Part shown: positions 57,801 through 62,000 of the stretch, one piece after another | Layout of the letters: each line of letters starts with the position of its first letter | Numbering within the stretch: position 1 is the stretch's first letter | Assembly: GCF_003945595.2 (NCBI RefSeq) | Contig: NW_024104443.1 | Coordinates: 1,674,001-1,738,000, forward strand | DNA: 64,000 bases | Source: Pipra filicauda | Lineage: Eukaryota > Chordata > Aves > Passeriformes > Pipridae | Reading direction: 5' to 3' | Notes under the pieces: model-generated | Seen by the model: only the letters and a program-made list of their open reading frames with translations | Told to the model about the DNA's origin: nothing | The model's database searches: none | Made by a program: the position numbers and the translations under genes

Positions 57801-59007
57801 GAACCATGAAAACAGCACTAAATAAAAAATGTTTAAGGAAGGGAGTTAGTAGTATGGTCTCCCTGTGAATCAATGAAAACAGAAGAGCCTATTCCACACA
57901 GCACAGCAAGGGCAGTTTACCAGAGAATGATCACACACTCCCTTTTATGCATATTTTTCCCTCTGGGGTCACACTCAACAAAAATGTGAGGTCAGATTCT
58001 CACCTCTTTACAAAACAGATATTCAGAGAAAACACTCAAGAAAACATACTCAGATTTTTTTAGTTATTGTAATACAACATGAAAACCAAAACATAATTTT
58101 CTGTCTCTGAAAGATTTCCACAAGGAAATCCACACGGAAGAGTACTCTCATAATACACTACATCAAAAACTGTATGGGATTTCCACCATACTTTTTTAAG
58201 TGCAAATACCCTAAAATGCAACAAAAGTGTAAAGAAGGAAAAAGACTTCTCATTGTTTTTTTTATTCAGTTTATAGTATGTTCTGATAGTGAAACTATCT
58301 TCAGCCAAACCAACAGGCCTTCTCTCTACCCAAACAACTGTATGTTCACAAGCAAGGCACAATAAAACCAAAAGGACCTCAACAACTTTCTGAACAGTTG
58401 TTGGTGGTTTGCCAATCTATATGATCACAGCATTTGTAAGTTACTACAGCATTTCCCTCTACTTGTCTGCCATCTTACTCATGCCATGACATTTAAAAGA
58501 AAAAAAAAAAAAGATGTGAGAGGGTTTGGTTTGGTTTGTTTTTTCCCCTAGATAAGTAAAATCTTCCTGCAGCCAACACTGACTGTAAGTACAAAGGACT
58601 TACAGCCTGTACCAGCAGGTAAGTAAACAGCCTGCTCAGCAGAGCAGAATTAAGTATCTGGTCAGAGACAGGAAGCCAATACTTTACAAATGGGACTGTT
58701 TGGTACTGACATGCCAGAGGCACCTGCATGAAGCTCCTTAACTACAATTACTCAATGAATCTCTTCAGATACAGTTTGTTATCTTGACTCTAAGTAGCTC
58801 TCTCTAGTTTGTTTACACTAGCCATGACAAATGAATTTTGGAAACCCTGACAGCCAAAGATTAAGTCAATATGAGTCAAACGGAAAAGAAAGAATAGTGA
58901 GGTTCCTCAAAATAGCTTGCTTAAGTTCTTCCAGTTAGCCAATACTCACCTACATAGGCTTCATCATCCACTGGCAGGCGTACTGACATGCAGAGGTAGG
59001 TATCAGA
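1..59007 (-). CDS. PAM: PAM gene, partial: peptidylglycine alpha-amidating monooxygenase (19 exons, both ends outside window)
   Basis: Bifunctional secretory-pathway enzyme. The PHM domain (copper, ascorbate, O2) hydroxylates the alpha carbon of a C-terminal glycine. The PAL domain (zinc, calcium) then splits the intermediate into an amidated peptide and glyoxylate. Translated minus-strand exons match vertebrate PAM in order. PHM copper-ligand motifs are visible: VHHM (exon 2), QVHYGD (exon 4), HTH (exon 7) and the methionine-bearing YIMYYME (exon 10). PAL motifs are also visible: [32 protein letters not shown] and [10 protein letters not shown]. The exons join as 58, 88, 86, 84, 49, 68, 81, 77, 104, 188, 72, 72, 306, 130, 117, 73, 208, 201 and 95 bases with no stop and unbroken phase. 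The total is 719 codons against roughly 970 in the mammalian long form. Missing are the signal peptide/propeptide and start of PHM (upstream) and the PAL end, membrane span and cytosolic tail (below base 1). The duplicated exon 11 is the main oddity. Confidence 0.97.
96..2849 (-). other. PAM intron 17 (2.75 kb), with an old LINE
   Basis: Non-coding. Contains a degraded CR1/L3-like LINE at about 560-1960. The remaining flanks show no recognisable gene or repeat. Confidence 0.8.
560..1960 (+). mobile_element. Ancient CR1/L3-type LINE fragment, degraded
   Basis: Plus-strand remains of a CR1-superfamily reverse transcriptase region. The order of blocks fits: a TTCACCAGGTTTAGATGGCA block near 654 (the conserved SPGxDG segment), a CCCACATCTTGAGTACTG block near 1614 (the RPHLEYC segment), then the GGCTTATGAGGAG block near 1751. 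No long open frame survives. It is clearly more decayed than the other CR1 copies here, so it is an older insertion. The family call is by pattern, not by alignment. Confidence 0.6.
2850..3050 (-). CDS. PAM: PAM exon 17: PAL domain, zinc histidine and active-site arginine
   Basis: 201 bases reading [20 protein letters not shown], then [20 protein letters not shown], then [20 protein letters not shown], then AVSYVP. IPHSLAL holds a zinc ligand (rat His690) and [10 protein letters not shown] holds the active-site arginine (rat Arg706). The cysteine pair [12 protein letters not shown] forms a known PAL disulfide. The acceptor is TTGTATTGCAG and the donor is CCAG|GTAATC. Confidence 0.96.
3051..3717 (-). 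other. PAM intron 16 (667 bases)
   Basis: AT-rich non-coding sequence. No repeat or gene signal recognised. Confidence 0.8.
3718..3925 (-). CDS. PAM: PAM exon 16: PAL domain, catalytic tyrosine
   Basis: 208 bases reading [20 protein letters not shown], then [20 protein letters not shown], then [20 protein letters not shown], then GLYVMQWGE. The Tyr of SDGYCNSR matches the PAL catalytic Tyr654, and both cysteines of that disulfide loop are present. The VFKL...VAL stretch is the least conserved part. The acceptor is unusual: the AG follows nine A residues, although a good pyrimidine tract lies just upstream of them. The donor is GAAG|GTACAG. Confidence 0.94.
3926..5216 (-). other. PAM intron 15 (1.3 kb), mostly a CR1 insertion
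   Basis: Holds a CR1 copy at about 4205-5033 in opposite orientation to the gene. The flanks show nothing else. Confidence 0.85.
4205..5033 (+). mobile_element. CR1 LINE, 5'-truncated copy including the 3' end
   Basis: The end of the reverse transcriptase ORF and the 3' UTR are recognisable in order. Blocks include the CTGGGCTGCATCCAAAGCA segment, GGGCTGTTCAGCCTGGAGAA near 4641, GAACAGGCTGCCCAGAGAAG near 4861, and the CR1 tail AGGTCCCTTCAACCCAGGCC followed by ATTCTATGATTTTATGATTT. All open frames here are broken. 5' truncation is the norm for CR1. Confidence 0.9.
5217..5289 (-). CDS. PAM: PAM exon 15: PAL domain, zinc histidine
   Basis: 73 bases coding for [20 protein letters not shown] then ALHQ. 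The His of LPHGLSID is a zinc ligand (rat PAL His585). The acceptor is CGCTTGCAG and the donor is CATCAG|GTATGT. Ends on a codon boundary. Confidence 0.96.
5290..5819 (-). other. PAM intron 14 (530 bases) with TTTA-rich tract
   Basis: Non-coding, with a (TTTA)-like low-complexity stretch at about 5655-5700. Nothing else recognised. Confidence 0.75.
5820..5936 (-). CDS. PAM: PAM exon 14: PAL domain
   Basis: 117 bases reading [20 protein letters not shown] then [18 protein letters not shown]. It matches mammalian [29 protein letters not shown]. The acceptor is TTTTGTGTAG and the donor is GTCT|GTAAGT. The split codon CT|A joins exactly to exon 15. Confidence 0.95.
5937..10837 (-). other. PAM intron 13 (4.9 kb)
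   Basis: AT-rich non-coding sequence with only short homopolymer runs. No repeat family, gene or RNA recognised. The open frames at 8982-9263 and 9396-9683 have no family resemblance or splice context. Confidence 0.7.
10838..10967 (-). CDS. PAM: PAM exon 13: start of PAL domain
   Basis: 130 bases reading [20 protein letters not shown], then [20 protein letters not shown], then DE. The arginine in FHRGDHVWD corresponds to the active-site Arg533 of rat PAL. The [16 protein letters not shown] pattern is the first NHL-like blade of the six-bladed propeller. The acceptor is TTCATCAG and the donor is GAAAA|GTAAGT. Confidence 0.96.
10968..15900 (-). other. PAM intron 12 (4.9 kb)
   Basis: AT-rich non-coding sequence. 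No transposable element or gene recognised on either strand. Confidence 0.7.
15901..16206 (-). CDS. PAM: PAM exon 12: long PHM-PAL linker cassette with dibasic site (mammalian exon A)
   Basis: 306 bases (102 codons, about 5 shorter than human). It starts [20 protein letters not shown], includes [17 protein letters not shown], and ends [11 protein letters not shown]. This is the linker exon known in mammals as exon A. There its alternative inclusion sets whether PHM and PAL can be separated, through cleavage by prohormone convertase at the KK pair. The KK pair is kept here (VVQKKDL). Acceptor CTGTACAG|GT, donor GGAG|GTGGGT. Phase 1 on both sides, so skipping keeps the frame. Flanked by introns of 10.7 and 4.9 kb. 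Confidence 0.95.
19855..19945 (+). mobile_element. CR1 3'-end fragment
   Basis: About 90 bases. A TTGGTCTTAACGATCCTTAT segment is followed by AGGCCTCTTCCAAATCGAGA and TTCTAGGATTCTATG. This is the order of the CR1 3' end (GGxCTTGATGATC, AGGTCTCTTCCAACCT, ATTCTATG) with substitutions. Confidence 0.75.
20092..20515 (-). pseudogene. Unrecognised coding-like island, possibly a broken retrocopy or stray exon
   Basis: Minus strand. From 20515 a frame reads [20 protein letters not shown], then [20 protein letters not shown], then [20 protein letters not shown], then [13 protein letters not shown]. After an apparent frameshift near 20275, a second frame reads [20 protein letters not shown] and on to a stop at 20092. 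The composition is balanced and hydrophilic, unlike the Leu/Phe/Ser-rich chance frames elsewhere in the introns. A TTTCAG precedes the first frame. The family is not recognised. It could be a decayed retrocopy, an exon of an unannotated transcript, or chance. Confidence 0.3.
21831..21853 (+). repeat. (CAA)n microsatellite
   Basis: About 7.5 perfect CAA units. Confidence 0.95.
26922..26993 (-). CDS. PAM: PAM exon 11b: second copy of the duplicated linker exon
   Basis: 72 bases encoding [20 protein letters not shown] then ILDQ. It differs from exon 11a at 5 of 72 bases: Ser to Gly, Thr to Arg, Glu to Lys and two silent changes. It keeps an acceptor (TTTTTCAG) and a donor (CAGG|GTAGGT) and is phase 1 on both sides. 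The frame is open whether joined to 11a, directly to exon 10, or to exon 12. The sequence cannot tell whether both copies are used together, alternatively or not at all. Confidence 0.85.
27237..27308 (-). CDS. PAM: PAM exon 11a: linker exon, first copy of a tandem duplication
   Basis: 72 bases encoding [20 protein letters not shown] then ILDQ. It matches the mammalian linker ETEYKDKIPLLQQPKREEEEVLDQ. The acceptor is TTTTTCAG and the donor is CAGG|GTATGT. Phase 1 on both sides, so it is a clean 24-residue cassette. It is nearest to the mammalian sequence at EEEEILDQ. A second intact copy lies 315 bases further along the transcript. Confidence 0.94.
27309..27884 (-). other. PAM intron 10 (576 bases)
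   Basis: Its start (to about 27441) belongs to the exon 11 duplication unit. The rest is unremarkable. Confidence 0.8.
27885..28072 (-). CDS. PAM: PAM exon 10: end of PHM core, CuB methionine
   Basis: 188 bases reading [20 protein letters not shown], then [20 protein letters not shown], then [20 protein letters not shown], then HE. The IMYYM segment carries the methionine that completes the CuB site in rat PHM. The last third leaves the catalytic core and enters the linker. The acceptor is GTTGTGTAG and the donor is GAAG|GTAATA. Ends in phase 1. Confidence 0.97.
29478..29580 (+). mobile_element. Probable avian ERV LTR remnant
   Basis: A TGTGCTGGTTTAATTCTAGG start, then GGCAACTAAGTACCACACAG and a CTCACTCCCCCC block, resembles a common avian LTR family recalled from other birds. 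The 3' part dissolves into an AAT-rich tract. Identified from memory of family motifs only. Confidence 0.4.
29581..30100 (+). repeat. AAT/ATA-rich low-complexity tract, split by the SINE
   Basis: Imperfect AAT, ATA and AAAT units at 29581-29652 and again at 29996-30100. The SINE sits between them. The 13-base target duplication is drawn from this tract. Confidence 0.85.
29653..29995 (-). mobile_element. tRNA-Glu-derived SINE with RTE-type 3' tail
   Basis: 343 bases, minus orientation. The head (29995-29920) is tRNA-Glu-like: an A box matching TGGTCTAGTGG (29973-29983 on plus) and a perfect B box GGTTCGATTCC (29930-29940 on plus). The middle body runs from about 29918 to 29741. An internal run of 20 A (29721-29740) separates it from a tail. 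The tail contains CCCAAATCTTC and the hairpin TCTTCGTTCGCGAAGA (29663-29678 on plus). The tail matches the 3' end of the RTE LINE at 62001. Perfect 13-base target duplications AATAATAGTAATA flank it (29640-29652 and 29996-30008), although they lie in AT-rich sequence. Confidence 0.9.
31234..31337 (-). CDS. PAM: PAM exon 9: PHM
   Basis: 104 bases reading [20 protein letters not shown] then [15 protein letters not shown]. It aligns with mammalian AFYPVGHPVDVSFGDLLAARCVFTGEGRTEATHIG. The cysteine is one of the conserved PHM disulfide residues. The acceptor is GTCTTCCAG and the donor is AGG|GTAAAT. Confidence 0.96.
31620..31696 (-). CDS. PAM: PAM exon 8: PHM
   Basis: 77 bases coding for [20 protein letters not shown] then PQLPQ, essentially identical to mammalian PAM. 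The acceptor is CTTACAG|GT and the donor is CACAG|GTTGGT. It ends on a codon boundary, and only 97 bases of intron separate it from exon 7. Confidence 0.97.
31794..31874 (-). CDS. PAM: PAM exon 7: PHM, CuB His-X-His motif
   Basis: 81 bases reading [20 protein letters not shown] then VHTHRLG. HTH provides the two histidines of the CuB (CuM) site, the catalytic oxygen-binding copper. The mammalian counterpart has HTHHLG. The acceptor is TTTTAACAG and the donor is CTAG|GTAAGA. Phase 1 to phase 1. Confidence 0.96.
   Translation of the reverse strand, partial: WLMQTLPAITKDFQCTFLPTEFIHTD
33491..33558 (-). CDS. PAM: PAM exon 6: PHM, between the two copper subdomains
   Basis: 68 bases coding for [20 protein letters not shown] then EK. 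This matches the conserved linker strand between the two PHM subdomains. The acceptor region reads TTGCAGGCAG, so a second AG lies 4 bases inside. Only the first AG keeps the frame. The donor is AAAG|GTGAGT. Confidence 0.95.
33559..34032 (-). other. PAM intron 5 (474 bases)
   Basis: No feature recognised. Confidence 0.8.
34033..34081 (-). CDS. PAM: PAM exon 5: PHM, small 49-base exon
   Basis: Reads [16 protein letters not shown] plus two bases, matching mammalian DNNKDCSGVSLHLTRL. The acceptor is TTTGTACAG and the donor is CAAAA|GTGAGT. The intron before it is 8.3 kb. The residues across the exon 5/6 junction (THQKQP) differ from mammalian TRLPQP. The donor is strong and phase fits exon 6, so this looks like a real difference rather than a misplaced border. 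Confidence 0.92.
36945..37338 (+). mobile_element. Solo LTR of an endogenous retrovirus (about 394 bases)
   Basis: Starts TGTGAAGG and ends ATGGCA, so it has TG...CA ends. Flanking hexamers are ATAGAC (36939-36944) and ATCGAC (37339-37344), a 6-base target duplication with one mismatch, which suggests a class II (beta-like) element. A C/T-rich U3 is followed by TGATAAAAATCC (possible TATA region) and the poly(A) signal AATAAA (37254-37259), then a U5-like stretch. No internal retroviral genes adjoin it, so it is a solo LTR. Confidence 0.75.
40688..41897 (+). mobile_element. CR1 LINE, interrupted by a TA repeat and an LTR
   Basis: Plus-strand CR1 ORF2 remains. GTCCTGTTCAACACCTTTAT near 40776 (the [13 protein letters not shown] segment) continues after the interruption with CTCAGCAAGTTTGCAGATGA near 41082 (LSKFADD). 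The LHLG segment follows, then GTGAGGCCACATCTGGAACA near 41451 (RPHLEH), and the 3' end AGGTCTGTTCCAACCTCAGT near 41859. Frames are broken in several places. The insert at about 40810-41080 is a TA-rich repeat containing the LTR at 40840-41046. Confidence 0.92.
40840..41046 (+). mobile_element. Short solo LTR (207 bases) nested in CR1
   Basis: TGTGGGAGG...CTGCTACA with TG...CA ends. Flanking hexamers are TATGAT (40834-40839) and TATGAG (41047-41052), matching at 5 of 6. An inverted CCAAT box (ATTGG, near 40921), a TATA-like GATAAAAGAG (near 40951) and AATAAA (40973-40978) lie in promoter-to-poly(A) order. Same ends and size as the LTR at 59407. Confidence 0.8.
42419..42502 (-). CDS. PAM: PAM exon 4: PHM, third CuA histidine
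   Basis: 84 bases coding for [20 protein letters not shown] then GDISAFR. The His of QVHYGD is the third CuA ligand in PHM. The acceptor is CTCTTAG|GT and the donor is AGAG|GTATGT. It is phase 1 on both sides. Confidence 0.96.
42503..44243 (-). other. PAM intron 3 (1.7 kb) with TA-rich tract
   Basis: A TA/CATA low-complexity tract at 42781-42838. Otherwise no recognised feature. Confidence 0.8.
42781..42838 (+). repeat. (TA)n-rich tract
   Basis: Alternating TA with CA and TTTA interruptions over about 58 bases. Confidence 0.95.
44244..44329 (-). CDS. PAM: PAM exon 3: PHM core
   Basis: 86 bases reading [20 protein letters not shown] then APPTRLPK. This is nearly identical to the mammalian CDEGTC...[16 protein letters not shown] segment. 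Both cysteines belong to the conserved PHM disulfides. The acceptor is TTTTTAG and the donor is AAAG|GTATTG. It enters in phase 2 and leaves in phase 1. Confidence 0.96.
44887..45310 (-). mobile_element. Probable solo LTR, minus orientation (424 bases)
   Basis: Read on the minus strand it starts TGTAGTAC and ends CCAACA. A TATA-like ATTATAAAATG comes first, then AATAAA (TTTATT at 44942-44947 on plus), about 55 bases before the end, in the right order for an LTR. The flanks GGGATG and GGGAAA share only four of six bases, so the borders are tentative. Confidence 0.5.
45534..45629 (+). repeat. A-rich low-complexity stretch
   Basis: Runs of A broken by C (AAAAAC, AACC). On the transcript strand this is a T/G-rich tract. 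Confidence 0.85.
47564..47576 (+). repeat. G13 homopolymer
   Basis: Thirteen consecutive G (C in the transcript). The length is likely to vary between individuals or sequencing runs. Confidence 0.9.
49741..50316 (+). mobile_element. Solo LTR, ERVL-like (576 bases), intact ends
   Basis: Starts TGTATTGGGCCTGGCTGAGA and ends CTGCCACA. A perfect 5-base target duplication ACTAA lies on both sides (49736-49740 and 50317-50321), which fits class III (ERVL-type) elements. AATAAA is at 50010-50015, followed by R/U5-like sequence. The 5' block (GGCCTGGCTGAGATGGAG, then TTAATTTTCCCCAC) is a family seen widely in birds, as recalled. No coding sequence is attached. Confidence 0.9.
51801..51833 (+). repeat. 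(AC)16 microsatellite, (GU)16 in the PAM transcript
   Basis: Sixteen perfect AC units, located 39 bases downstream of the exon 2 donor in transcript orientation. Confidence 0.97.
51872..51959 (-). CDS. PAM: PAM exon 2: PHM, CuA histidine pair
   Basis: 88 bases coding for [15 protein letters not shown] followed by [14 protein letters not shown]. The His-His pair of VHHM is the conserved CuA (CuH) ligand pair of PHM, as known from the rat enzyme. The acceptor is TTTTTCAG and the donor is TG|GTAAGAG. The split Trp codon (TG|G) joins exactly to exon 3. A GU repeat lies 39 bases past the donor in the transcript (see 51801-51833). Confidence 0.96.
53641..53745 (-). mobile_element. CR1 3'-end fragment
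   Basis: Plus strand reads CACAGAATCATAGAATCAAT then CGGGTTGGAAGGGACCTCTG and AGATCATCAAGTCCAACCCT. This is the textbook reverse complement of the avian CR1 3' end. It is little diverged. Confidence 0.95.
54144..54191 (+). repeat. Short tandem repeat, 14-17 base unit, 3 copies
   Basis: TGCACATGCTATTTT followed by two identical TGCACATGCTATATAGC units. Confidence 0.9.
54434..54875 (-). mobile_element. CR1 LINE 3' portion
   Basis: Plus strand starts ATGGCCTGGGCTGGAAGGGA with AGATCATCTAGTTTCAACCC. It continues through CATCCACAGCCTCTCTGGGC and AGTGCCTCACCACCCTCCCA to TCCTCTGGACTCGCTCCAAC near 54814. This is the antisense order of CR1 3' UTR and ORF end. Confidence 0.93.
55167..55365. promoter_or_regulatory. 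Intronic CpG cluster with ETS-type motif (candidate promoter)
   Basis: About fifteen CpG dinucleotides in 200 bases, against near absence in the surrounding intron. It includes CGGGTCCGCTGCAACGGCGA and ACTTCCGG (55230-55237), the core of an ETS/GABP site typical of TATA-less promoters. C runs follow near 55285 and 55325. It could be a promoter for a truncated PAM transcript or an antisense RNA, or a GC-rich piece of an unrecognised retrocopy or repeat. Confidence 0.35.
58950..59007 (-). CDS. PAM: PAM exon 1 of window: early PHM domain
   Basis: 58 bases reading [19 protein letters not shown] plus one base. The acceptor is ...TTTTAATAG and the donor is G|GTGAGT. It corresponds to the mammalian SDTYFCMSMRIPVDEEAFV segment near the start of the PHM core. 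The Cys is the conserved PHM disulfide residue. It starts at a codon boundary and ends in phase 1. No exon for the preceding residues could be recognised between here and 64000. Confidence 0.95.
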
Positions 59008-59406
59008 CTATTAAAAGACAAAAGAATAGAAATTACCTTTAAATTGGGAATGTTTACAATTAAAAGAATAGAAACAAAGCATCAAAAATTGTCTACACTT
59101 TCTGAAGATGAATGTGGGAATACTGAATAAATAAATATATAATAAAAAAGGACCATCTAGAAAAAATATCACCTGCTTTACTGAGATACTTGGCCAAAGA
59201 CAATGTACGTTATCTGGATTACTACTATAAGAAAAAAATTCATTGCCATAGTTTATTTACATGTAACACAGATTAGGCTATAAAGTCATCAAGGTGGTTT
59301 TTAGGTTGATAGCTACACTATTAACTATTTTAACCCCTTTTTTTCAACCTTCAACACTGTCTAGGAAAGGAAATATGTCATCTACTGGAATTTCTCTACA
59401 CCCATG

Positions 59407-59610
59407 TGTGGGGTTCATGTTACAAGAAGAGTGCTCAACTCTGGGAGTTGTAGTCTCCCAAGTACCCTAACACACATGTACAGTGGATTACCTTGGGGTG
59501 ATTGGCTGTAGGTCACGTGTTACAGTTGTATTTAAGCTGGTGTTCTTTGTAACCTTAATTCAGCACCACACAAACTGTGCAGCCGGGTTCGTGCCCATAC
59601 AAATGCTACA
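59407..59610 (+). mobile_element. Short solo LTR (204 bases) with perfect target duplication
   Basis: TGTGGGGTT...ATGCTACA with TG...CA ends. It is flanked by CCCATG (59401-59406) and CCCATG (59611-59616). The upstream match even extends to CTACACCCATG, because the LTR itself ends CTACA. An inverted CCAAT box (ATTGG, near 59500), TCACGTG, and a TATA-like TATTTAAG near 59529 are present. Ends, size and layout resemble the LTR at 40840. Confidence 0.8.
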
Positions 59611-61559
59611 CCCATGAACTCAAAATCTGACAGGACTTGCACCTTCACAAGGACATCTACATAGATGAGGATAAAATTCCTGCTATGAGAAACTTCAAAC
59701 CTAATTTAAAAGAAGACACTGCAAAAAGGTGTAAACAATTAAATGCAGCTGAGGAAAAAGGACAGGTACAATGGTGATAACAATATGTGATTACACAGAG
59801 CAGTGATGTGTACAGACAAGAAATCATTTTTCGTGTTTTTGCTAGAAGATGGGAAGGATGAACAGAGGTCAGCTGATAAGACTTATGTGAATGTCCTTGT
59901 GTACTCTTGTTATATGAATTTACACAACAAAGATACTAAAGCCTTCTAGAAATATTCCACCTTTTCTATTTAACCGGAGTTCAGAAGTAGATTTTTTTTT
60001 AGAACCTTATACCCAAACTCTAAGAGTCTATGGCAGCAGTGCTTCATACTGTAGTAGAAATAAACAATTTCACACAAATGTTCATGTGTCAAAAGAATGC
60101 ACAACTCAGGGCAGATCTGTAGAGGTAGTGAACTCCTAAGTCACATAAGGGGTTGGTTCCCATTAATGCAACCACGGAGCAGCTGCAGCTATGCAGCTAT
60201 TGCTGCCTTACCTGCAGTAAGGCAAATCCTGACCCCCCCCAACCCCCTTACTAGTCCAGGAACTGACTGGAAAAAAAATGCAGGGTTTTTGGCAACCTTT
60301 CCCCCACCCTTGACAACACGAGATACACAAATTACATTCATGCAATTAAACTACCAATGCAAGGACAAATGTTAAACTTGGCTCTGCCCATTTGCAAATC
60401 ATTCCACTAAAAATTATACCATTATCACCATTGCAAAGTGAAGTTGATACAAAATAATCTGGGGTTTCTTTCCCTTCCTCCTCCTGCTTGGAAATGCGTA
60501 CATATTTCGTCCAGGAACCAGTCACATATTTTACAGAGCTTAAGCTGTATGTTAGCTGCACAGCAAGAGATTTCAGCAATTCATACAGTAATCATTGCAA
60601 AATGATAATGTTTTGCTCATAATCTAGGTACAACCTAGATTATTGTTACTGGAGGTAACAAAAATTCATCTTAATTTCAGGGAATACATGCAGAAGGTTA
60701 GATTCTTAGAATCCAAAATAGTTAATTTTCAGTATCTGCTTTCATCAAGCATTATCTGGGAACCTGGAGTATGAAGGGTCTTGAAAATAAAATTAAATAT
60801 AATTGCCTACAGTGAAGCTGTGGAATAACTGAACTCAGCAGAAGTACTATTTCAGGAGATGCCTTTCTTTTTTCAGCTTGACGATATTTCTGACTAAACA
60901 ACCAATGCCTCCAACCTTTTGAGAACAGTTCTGACACCACATAAACCTTCTGATTGTACATATACATTGTATGGTTATAACTTGTAAACAACGAACTGGT
61001 TAGTTCCATTATACATCTGTTTGTTAGCTCTGATGCCAGATAGGAAATGAGACTGTCATGTGTGCGTAACACAAAGAGAGAAAGAGGCCAAAAGAATTCA
61101 GTTTTGTGAAGTCTCCAGAAAGTACTAATCTATGGCCAAAGAGTGAATTCAGAATTCATTACAATCCAGTTGAAACAAGATTTTCTTTTCACAGAAGATG
61201 CATGACAAAAAAGAGATAGCACAGAACATCCTGGTGTTGCTCTAAAAATACTCTTCTGTTTTCTAGAATTTAACTCAGTCACATCTTCTCCAGTAATTTC
61301 TACTCTTCCTCTTTTTTGTTTTCTAACTTTTCCTGCCTTTCCTACGTAAATTGTTATACTTGAGAACCAAGGAACTGCAATAATCATGACGTGATACATG
61401 TCTAGAACTCCTTACAAGAAAGCCCACAATTAGGGCCAAGAGGTATACCAAGAAGATAGTGACCTAGAAGGAAGTTAATAGAGAATGATTTCCTCTTGTT
61501 ATAGGTTATAAATCTGAGAGAGGAATTTTTCTTTCCCTGCTTCCCTGTAAGAGAAACAG

Positions 61560-61995
61560 TTCGAACAGGGAAGGGGGAAGGGAGTTAATTAGCCTTACAA
61601 AAGAACTAGCTAGCCAAGCTGCATTCCTCGCTGATGGCTCATCAGAGACTGGGGGGAGAGGGAAGGAGTTTTGGGAGGGGGTGGCTGGCTCTGCTCAGAG
61701 GGGAAGGGGGCAGACTGTGGAGTTTGCTCTCGGGGATGGAAACAGGGATCTGCGTGCGGGCATTTGGAGAGAAGGCCTGGAAGTCTTTCTTTCTGGTTTT
61801 CCGTTCTGGTGAGGCCGGACCACCGGACTTGGTCGGCTTGCACACTGCCTCGTGACTCCAGCCGGGACCTAATGGGTTTTCATTGGTCTGTGCTTGCTGG
61901 GAGAGAAGGGAAGAGCCTTGGAACACCCTCATCTGAGAACAACAAGAACTGCAGGCCCTACATCTTCAGTGATCCAACAGCGTCCCCTGCAGCCT
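61560..61995. other. GC- and G-rich segment of unknown origin next to LINE 3' end
   Basis: Purine-rich G runs (61650-61720), then CpG-containing sequence up to 61995, where the RTE LINE 3' end begins. It resembles neither the CR1 nor the LTRs seen here. It could be another repeat that the LINE inserted into or next to. Overlapping open frames are present on both strands, as expected for stop-poor GC-rich DNA. Confidence 0.4.
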
Positions 61996-62000
61996 ACGAT

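Larger units (their letters stand above)
51960..58949 (-). other. PAM intron 1 of window (7.0 kb), with CR1 fragments and a CpG cluster
   Basis: Holds two CR1 pieces in gene orientation (53641-53745, 54434-54875), a small tandem repeat (54144-54191) and a CpG-rich island (55167-55365). The remainder is unclassified. Confidence 0.75.
59008..62000 (-). other. Upstream PAM intron or 5' region, no exon recognised
   Basis: No exon matching the PAM propeptide or first PHM residues was found. Contains a solo LTR (59407-59610), a C8 run near 60231 and a GC-rich unclassified segment (about 61560-61995) that abuts the RTE LINE. Confidence 0.6.

Noticed and set aside
59008..62000. Missing 5' PAM exons (signal peptide, propeptide, first PHM residues)
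   Set aside because: Searched by eye for the conserved DFALDIRMPGV and signal peptide segments on the minus strand. None was found, so these exons are probably beyond 64000.
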